64,000 bases of DNA. Source: Halodesulfovibrio aestuarii. GTDB taxonomy: Bacteria; Desulfobacterota; Desulfovibrionia; Desulfovibrionales; Desulfovibrionaceae. The stretch lies in NCBI RefSeq assembly GCF_050571805.1, contig NZ_CP192219.1, one strand, 5' to 3'. Of the stretch, positions 59,791 through 64,000 are shown in pieces. How positions within the stretch are numbered: position 1 is the first letter of the stretch; every line of letters begins with the position of its first letter. The notes under the pieces were generated by a model. It saw only the letters and a list, made by a program, of their open reading frames with translations, was not told the DNA's origin and made no database searches. A program made the position numbers and the translations under genes.

Positions 59791-59811
59791 TTCATATGTT
59801 TTTCATATGAA
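59791..59811 (-). promoter_or_regulatory. Inverted repeat upstream of the ECF sigma gene
   Basis: TTCATATG, five T, CATATGAA is a perfect 8-bp repeat centred about 56 bp before the sigma start. On the sigma transcript side GTGACCAAAC...ACGTAG could be an ECF-type promoter, but the match is weak. Confidence 0.4.
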
Positions 59812-59834
59812 AACAGACGATAATGTATCGAAAC

Positions 59835-59868
59835 AAAAAAAAGCAGCAGGTGTCTCTGCCGCTTTTTT
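59835..59868. terminator. Hairpin with A- and T-runs in the sigma/RimB-like spacer
   Basis: AAAAAAGC-a-GCAG and CTGC-c-GCTTTTTT form a stem with one mismatch, usable in both directions. No gene ends here on either strand, so it may bound a small RNA or insulate the ECF operon. The rest of the 59746-60272 spacer is AT-rich and shows nothing else definite. Confidence 0.6.
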
Positions 59869-60272
59869 ATCTATTGACCGCTTAGTCTGCCAGCTTTTAT
59901 TTCTCACTTTTACCTCGTTTCCTCGTCAGTACAAGACGAAAAACACAAATATAGTAAGTAATACAATAGATACCTCAGCAAACAATACTCTGTAATAATT
60001 GTGTACCACCACCTCAAGAATTTATAAGAATTCTTTACGGAAGTTTTAGCGTCTGCAACGCGTTCATATCTTGATGAAGATTTTTTATTAAAAACAAATG
60101 CAAAATGTTGAAGGCAGATGTTCACTCAGCTGACCTTATTATTTTATAAAGTCACAATGAATTCTTGCTGTAGCTACTCAGTTTTATATAGACATCATTA
60201 TCGAAAAAGCATACATCTCCTTAGCTTTAAAAAATGCCTCTTGTTTTCATGTAAAAAACCTATAAGAACAAT

Positions 60273-60710
60273 ATGTTAGAAAAAGAAACACTTGGTTGGA
60301 AGGAATGGGTTTCTCTTCCGGATTTTGGTATTTCGTGCATTCTCTCCAAAGTGGATACCGGAGCCAGAACGTCTTCGCTTCATACAATAAATGAAGAAGC
60401 ATTCATCAAGGACAATTCAGAGTGGGTTCGCTTTACCATTGCACTTGATTCTCGAGAAAATAGAACGATTACAGCTGAAGCTCCGATATCGGCAAGGCGC
60501 ATCGTTACAAATTCCGGTGGGCAGACTGAAGAACGATTTGTTATTGAAACTCAGCTTTGCATTGGTAACTGGCGCAGTTTGGCTGAAGTTACCTTAACCC
60601 GCCGTAAGGGTATGAAGTGCCGTATGCTCATTGGCCGCACGGCTATGTCTGGAACAGCAATTGTTGATCCAGAACATGCTTTTTTACATCAAACTCCATT
60701 ATGTGATTAA
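60273..60710 (+). CDS. RimK-associated aspartic-type protease domain protein
   Basis: The 145-residue protein belongs to the so-called ATP-dependent zinc protease (RimB-like) family with a retropepsin fold. The core motif is SKVDTGARTSSLHT, where Asp-Thr-Gly is the active site, and RRKGMKCRMLIGRTAMSG is the conserved end. The pairing with rimK, five bases downstream, is well known in bacteria and supports both calls. The role in the RimK system is not firmly set. Confidence 0.85.
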   Translation: MLEKETLGWKEWVSLPDFGISCILSKVDTGARTSSLHTINEEAFIKDNSEWVRFTIALDSRENRTITAEAPISARRIVTNSGGQTEERFVIETQLCIGNWRSLAEVTLTRRKGMKCRMLIGRTAMSGTAIVDPEHAFLHQTPLCD

Positions 60711-60714
60711 ATTA

Positions 60715-61620
60715 ATGAAGATAGCTATCCTTTCCAGAAAGGCTGAACTGTACTCCACCAATCGGCTTGTAGAAGCAGCGGAAGTACGTGGCCATGAGGT
60801 TGAAGTAATCAACCCGTTACGCTGTTACATGAACATTACTGCTCATAATCCTGCGGTATATTACCGGGGTGAAGAGTTGAAAAATATTGACGCAATCATC
60901 CCTCGTATTGGCGCTTCCATAACATTTTATGGAACAGCCGTTGTACGGCAATTTGAAATGATGGGGGTATATAGCGTAAACGAATCCGTTGCGATTACCC
61001 GCTCCAGAGATAAGTTACGCAGCTTGCAGCTCCTTGCAAGAAAAGGGATCGGGCTTCCGGTCACAGGCTTTGCCAATTCTACTGCTTACACACAGGATCT
61101 TATCGATCTGGTCGGAGGAGCACCGCTTGTTGTAAAGCTTCTTGAGGGTACACAAGGTGTGGGCGTTGTACTGGCAGAAACTCATTCTGCTGCCGAAAGC
61201 GTGATTGAAGCTTTTCGGGGGCTTAAAGCTAACTTTATTGTCCAAGAATATATTAAGGAAGCAAAAGGTAGCGATATCCGGTGCATTGTTGTCGGAGGAA
61301 AGGTCGTGGCTTCGATGATGCGCAAAGGGAAGGAAGGAGAATTCCGTTCTAACCTACACCGAGGTGGTTCTGCTTCTGTTGTTCGTATTACTCCTGAAGA
61401 ACGCTCTACTGCCGTCAGGGCTGCAAAGATTATGGGACTGGGAGTAGCCGGCGTAGATTTATTACGTTCAAATCATGGCCCTGTTGTCATGGAAGTCAAC
61501 TCTTCGCCGGGTTTGGAAGGAGTCGAGGGAGCCACGGGAAAAGATATTGCCGGTATAATCATCGATCATATCGCTAAGAACGCCTGCCCAGGAAATACCA
61601 GAACAAAAGGCAAAGGTTAG
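60715..61620 (+). CDS. rimK: ATP-grasp RimK ligase
   Basis: ATP-grasp ligase that adds glutamate residues to ribosomal protein S6 in E. coli. The ATP-grasp core is visible: LLARKGIGLPVTGFANSTA, VVKLLEGTQGVGVVLAET, FIVQEYIKEAKGSDIRC and VVMEVNSSPGLEGVEGATGK (metal-ligand N). It has 301 residues, as in E. coli RimK. The ATG at 60715 (MKIAILSRKAELYS) is the family start; an ORF from 60631 overlaps the protease gene and is not used. It forms an operon with the protease. Confidence 0.93.
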   Translation: MKIAILSRKAELYSTNRLVEAAEVRGHEVEVINPLRCYMNITAHNPAVYYRGEELKNIDAIIPRIGASITFYGTAVVRQFEMMGVYSVNESVAITRSRDKLRSLQLLARKGIGLPVTGFANSTAYTQDLIDLVGGAPLVVKLLEGTQGVGVVLAETHSAAESVIEAFRGLKANFIVQEYIKEAKGSDIRCIVVGGKVVASMMRKGKEGEFRSNLHRGGSASVVRITPEERSTAVRAAKIMGLGVAGVDLLRSNHGPVVMEVNSSPGLEGVEGATGKDIAGIIIDHIAKNACPGNTRTKGKG

Positions 61621-61732
61621 CCTTTTAAAAAATAAATCTGCAAATGCAAAAAGAGGAGCTCTTGGAACTCCTCTTTTTTTGGGTACTGAACCCATGTGTC
61701 TGGATACGTATTGGGCATAACCAACTGTCCGA

Positions 61733-62056
61733 CTAGTAGTCCTTTTCCCGCATTCTACGCGGCTCTTTGCGGCCGGATGACCAGTCGGCATCAAATTCAT
61801 CTTGCCACAAGTCGTCTTCAGTTACAGAGGCGGAACGAATAACGAGATAATCTAACTGACCGTCTCTACGAATGTAGCCTGAGACATCAAGCCACTCACC
61901 AATGTATGAAAGTAAATTTAAACCACTACGATTTTCTTCTACTACATATCCATCATTAGTTGTTGTAACTAACATTAAACCTTCAGGCTCGTCGCAATTC
62001 TTGATCCAAGGTTGTAATGTTCCGCTTAGTTGAACTGTTTTCTGTTCACGACTCAT
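61733..62056 (-). CDS. Small OB-fold-like protein A
   Basis: Soluble 107-residue protein from an ATG at 62056 (MSREQKTVQLSGTLQPWIK), with a GGAG site just before it. The beta pattern GTLQPW, VVEENRSGLNLLSYIGEWLD and VSGYIRRDGQLDYLVIRSAS is like an OB fold. The same pattern occurs in the 97-residue protein at 62737-63030, so the two look like distant paralogues. The C-terminus is charged (SSGRKEPRRMREKDY). Function unknown. It stands alone. Confidence 0.65.
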   Translation of the reverse strand: MSREQKTVQLSGTLQPWIKNCDEPEGLMLVTTTNDGYVVEENRSGLNLLSYIGEWLDVSGYIRRDGQLDYLVIRSASVTEDDLWQDEFDADWSSGRKEPRRMREKDY

Positions 62057-62401
62057 AACGTTCTCCAAACTTATGATCCTGACAAACAGGGTCCCTGCAC
62101 CTCCAAACAACATGAAGAGAACTTCAGCTATTAGGCATGGGGCTTTTGGGATGTTAATTTGTTAGGGTGCCCCGACAAATTGCCGGAGCACCATCCAGTG
62201 CGGCACGCTGCTAATGTACATCCACAGCTGATAAAGTGTTGTATGTTTCAGTATAAATAAGTGTTAGCTCCCGAAGGATATGAGCAATATCGAGTGCTAC
62301 AGATATTAGTTATTCGACCTACAACTAACTATAAAAGACTCTTTACACGTTGCTTCAAAGATATCTAAAGAGTTTGAGGAAATACATTTAACAGAAGATA
62401 G
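62057..62401. other. 345-bp spacer with a 12-bp hairpin
   Basis: No gene was recognised. On the minus strand 62191-62165 folds as GGTGCTCCGGCA, ATT loop, TGTCGGGGCACC, fully paired with two wobbles. No T-run follows on either strand, so it does not look like a normal terminator. It could be a structured small RNA, a 3' end processing element or a protein-binding stem. Confidence 0.45.
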
Positions 62402-62740
62402 TTAGGATCCTTCTTTGCCGTCAGATTCGGTATCTACCTCTGACGGAAGATCTCCACCTTCATAAACATCTATACTGGTGACTTTGAATGCCGGTTTTTT
62501 ATTTACGGTGACATAGTCACCGAACACTTCAACCTGCATACCTTCGAGCGAGATATCCTCAAAATTTAAAAGCAAAAATTCATACTCACCGTCATCGAGA
62601 TAGAAATTTTGGCCCTTAACAGTGATGCTACCTGCAATGACTGCATTCGGTTCAACAACTTCATATTGTTCCGCCCTGCATTCGCCAATTACCAGCAGTG
62701 CCATAACTATGCTTAAGCATAGAGAAATCATTTTTCTCAT
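62402..62740 (-). CDS. Small exported OB-fold-like (BOF-type) protein B
   Basis: Exported 112-residue protein: signal peptide (LCLSIVMALLVIGECRA), then IAGSITVKGQNFYLDDGEYE and VEVFGDYVTVNKKPAFKVTS, the beta layout of bacterial OB-fold (BOF) proteins. The acidic tail is DLPSEVDTESDGKEGS. The ATGA overlap with the 97-residue gene upstream shows translational coupling. It is the second gene behind the sigma-54 promoter at 63061-63077. Confidence 0.75.
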   Translation of the reverse strand: MRKMISLCLSIVMALLVIGECRAEQYEVVEPNAVIAGSITVKGQNFYLDDGEYEFLLLNFEDISLEGMQVEVFGDYVTVNKKPAFKVTSIDVYEGGDLPSEVDTESDGKEGS

Positions 62741-63030
62741 ATTGTGTTCCGACTGTTAAAAAAATCTGATTTAACAAAAGGAATTACTTTTTTTACGTTG
62801 ATAGTCTCTGTTGTCCCATCACTGCTAATAAAACCCTTCAGCAACACCGGTTCTCGTAATAACTCCAACAGATTTGCGTGCTGTGAAAGATTTTCAATAA
62901 CAATTTCACGCTCACCAGCGCAGGCAATTGAAACTTTCAATATATTAAATTGATCATCCCTTTCGTAAGGAACCAAAACACCAAGAACGTCTTGAAGTGT
63001 GCCACATTTTTTTTGTTTCAAGGTATCCAT
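62737..63030 (-). CDS. Small OB-fold-like protein C, first gene after a sigma-54 promoter
   Basis: 97-residue soluble protein with the motif GVLVPYERDDQFNILKVSI, IVIENLSQHANLLELL and VLLKGFISSDGTTETINVKK. This parallels GTLQPW...VVEENRSGLNLL...VSGYIRRDG in protein A, a probable paralogue. No signal peptide is seen. A GAGGTG site lies five bases before the ATG, and the predicted sigma-54 start site is about 20 bp upstream. Function unknown. Confidence 0.75.
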   Translation of the reverse strand: MDTLKQKKCGTLQDVLGVLVPYERDDQFNILKVSIACAGEREIVIENLSQHANLLELLREPVLLKGFISSDGTTETINVKKVIPFVKSDFFNSRNTI

Positions 63031-63060
63031 TTTGACACCTCACTGTGTTTACTTTGCTAA

Positions 63061-63077
63061 AGCATAGAAAGTGCCAA
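63061..63077 (-). promoter_or_regulatory. Sigma-54 (-24/-12) promoter
   Basis: The minus strand reads TTGGCACTTTCTATGCT, matching TTGGCAC-N5-TTGCT at the essential GG and GC with exactly 10 bases between (63074 and 63063). Transcription would begin near 63050, 20 bp before protein C. The rpoN gene is in the window and a sigma-54 activator gene lies directly upstream. Confidence 0.8.
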
Positions 63078-63122
63078 AGCGTTAAGTATCTGTTTTTATT
63101 TGTTTTCACTTTGTTTGTTTAC

Positions 63123-63173
63123 AAAAAAAAGAACCACCAGTTCTTATTTCTAAAACGTGGTGATTCTTTTTTT
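63123..63173. terminator. Terminator after the sigma-54 activator gene
   Basis: AAAAGAA-c-CACC and GTGG... pair as A-run/CACCA-type arms with GGTG-a-TTCTTTT and a T-run, loop of about 18 bases. It separates the activator from the sigma-54 promoter of the OB-fold operon. Confidence 0.7.
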
Positions 63174-63281
63174 GAATGAAGTTATCTTTTTTTATCTAAT
63201 TAGCTAAGATTAAAGACTAATTGATAAATTAAAAAACGGAACTATAGATTCTTATTGTGTCAAAACAAGAACTTACAGTTC

Positions 63282-64000
63282 CTACTTAAAGTCATCTTTT
63301 GTTAACTCATGCTTTTGCATTAGCTTATGAATTTGACGTGTTGTAATGCCTGCCTGTTTTGCTGCTTTATTAATTTTCCCCTTAGTAGCCTGTAGCAACT
63401 CCGAAAGATATATATATTCGAATTGGTTAACAACGTTTTGCCGAGCTTCACCAAGTGGGACTGATATATCTGCCTGCGTATCAAGTGTAGCACTCGAAAG
63501 CGCTGAAATTTCGTTAGGTATGTTTTCCAACCGAATAAACTTGTCAGTTTCAAGGATGCAAGCACGCTCGATAATATTTTCCAATTCCCGCACGTTTCCC
63601 GGCCATGAATAACGTTTAAAGGCAGCCAGGACTTTAGGATGAAGGCCAACAATATCTTTACCAAGCATATGGTTGCAGTCCTGAATAAAAGTTTTGGCAA
63701 AAGAGGCAATATCTTCTTTTCGCTCCCTAAGGGATGGGATGCGGATAGGGAATACATTCAATCTATAGTACAAGTCCTTACGAAATGTCCCGAGTTCACA
63801 CTGCCGCCACAAGTCATCATTAGTCGCCGCGATAATACGTACATCAACAAAATGCTCCTTATCGCTTCCCACACGTTGAATGGTACGTTCTTGAAGGACA
63901 TGGAGAAGCTTTATCTGCATTGAGGGAGTAATTGTTCCGATTTCATCCAGAAAAAGCGTCCCTCCTTCAGCCGCACCAAACTTACCGATAGTGTCTTTTA
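63282..64000 (-). CDS. Sigma-54-dependent transcription activator, C-terminal part (5' end outside window)
   Basis: About 239 residues are in the window and the frame stays open to the edge. The visible AAA+ part starts with KFGAAEGGTLFLDEIGTI (Walker B region) and continues VDVRIIAATNDDLWRQCELG and RKDLYYRLNVFPIRIPSLRE, both typical of NtrC-type activators; YSWPGNVRELENIIERACIL follows. The end is a Fis-type helix-turn-helix (AAKQAGITTRQIHKLMQKH). The GAFTGA loop and the sensor domain lie outside. It probably controls the -24/-12 promoter just downstream. Confidence 0.93.
   Translation of the reverse strand, partial: KDTIGKFGAAEGGTLFLDEIGTITPSMQIKLLHVLQERTIQRVGSDKEHFVDVRIIAATNDDLWRQCELGTFRKDLYYRLNVFPIRIPSLRERKEDIASFAKTFIQDCNHMLGKDIVGLHPKVLAAFKRYSWPGNVRELENIIERACILETDKFIRLENIPNEISALSSATLDTQADISVPLGEARQNVVNQFEYIYLSELLQATKGKINKAAKQAGITTRQIHKLMQKHELTKDDFK

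Noticed and set aside
1..64000. tRNA, rRNA, CRISPR array, insertion sequence or prophage
   Set aside because: No GGTTCGA-type T-arms in cloverleaf spacing, no regular spaced repeats, no transposase or integrase, and no phage structural gene was noticed by eye; a tool search would be needed for certainty.

Overview
The window looks like a chromosomal segment of a Gram-negative, probably anaerobic, Desulfovibrionales-type bacterium (a Halodesulfovibrio-like sulfate reducer is my best guess). The basis is the combination of an LPS/Kdo gene set, rpoN followed by hpf, ptsN, rapZ and a mannose-family PTS, a family II (Mn-dependent) pyrophosphatase, and the moderately AT-rich sequence. The assignment rests on gene content and order, not on a database search. 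No tRNA, rRNA, insertion sequence, CRISPR array or prophage was seen.

Layout. 1-3538 (minus): 3' part cut-off pyruvate carboxylase plus a stand-alone biotin ligase. 3593-5718: a CCA-adding/poly(A)-type nucleotidyltransferase converging on a Mn-dependent pyrophosphatase. 5856-14250 (minus): a housekeeping block kdsA-kdsC-lptC-lptA-lptB, then rpoN-hpf-ptsN-rapZ-PTS IIA-IIB-IIC, with the IIC frame broken at an A9/T9 run. 14450-21730: pyrG, a purQ-like glutaminase, a metallo-beta-lactamase-fold enzyme, a periplasmic choloylglycine-hydrolase-like Ntn enzyme, and a divergent queuosine pair (yhhQ, queF). The yhhQ leader contains two hairpins that resemble a tRNA-Asn anticodon arm.

22745-40561 (plus) is the main accessory locus: an ~18 kb type II fatty-acid/polyketide cluster of the aryl-polyene kind. 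It has four ketosynthase-like proteins (one lacking the catalytic Cys), two ACPs, a ketoreductase, two dehydratases, a thioesterase, an AMP ligase, a PlsC-like and an LpxL-like acyltransferase, a GT2-DUF2062 protein, a LolA-like protein, an MMPL exporter and a small lipoprotein. It also carries a phytoene-desaturase-like FAD enzyme and a radical SAM/SPASM protein, and it has no visible aromatic ammonia-lyase. That mixture also recalls gene sets proposed for ladderane lipids, so the product is open.

40737-50017: a lipase-like lipoprotein, pstSCAB without phoU, a CusR/CusS-like two-component pair with a small secreted protein, and an ArnT-like glycosyltransferase. 50377-55615: a giant AsmA/DUF748 envelope protein and a PAS-GGDEF diguanylate cyclase. 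55754-59745 (minus): an ECF sigma factor operon in which the probable anti-sigma protein is a membrane protein with a glycogen-binding (CBM48-type) domain. It is followed by a helical-repeat exported protein, a TPR lipoprotein and an Ala/Gly/Lys-rich low-complexity secreted protein. 60273-61620: a RimK ligase with its partner aspartic-type protease. 61733-64000 (minus): three small OB-fold-like proteins. Two of them sit behind a recognisable sigma-54 promoter directly downstream of a sigma-54 activator gene that runs off the window.
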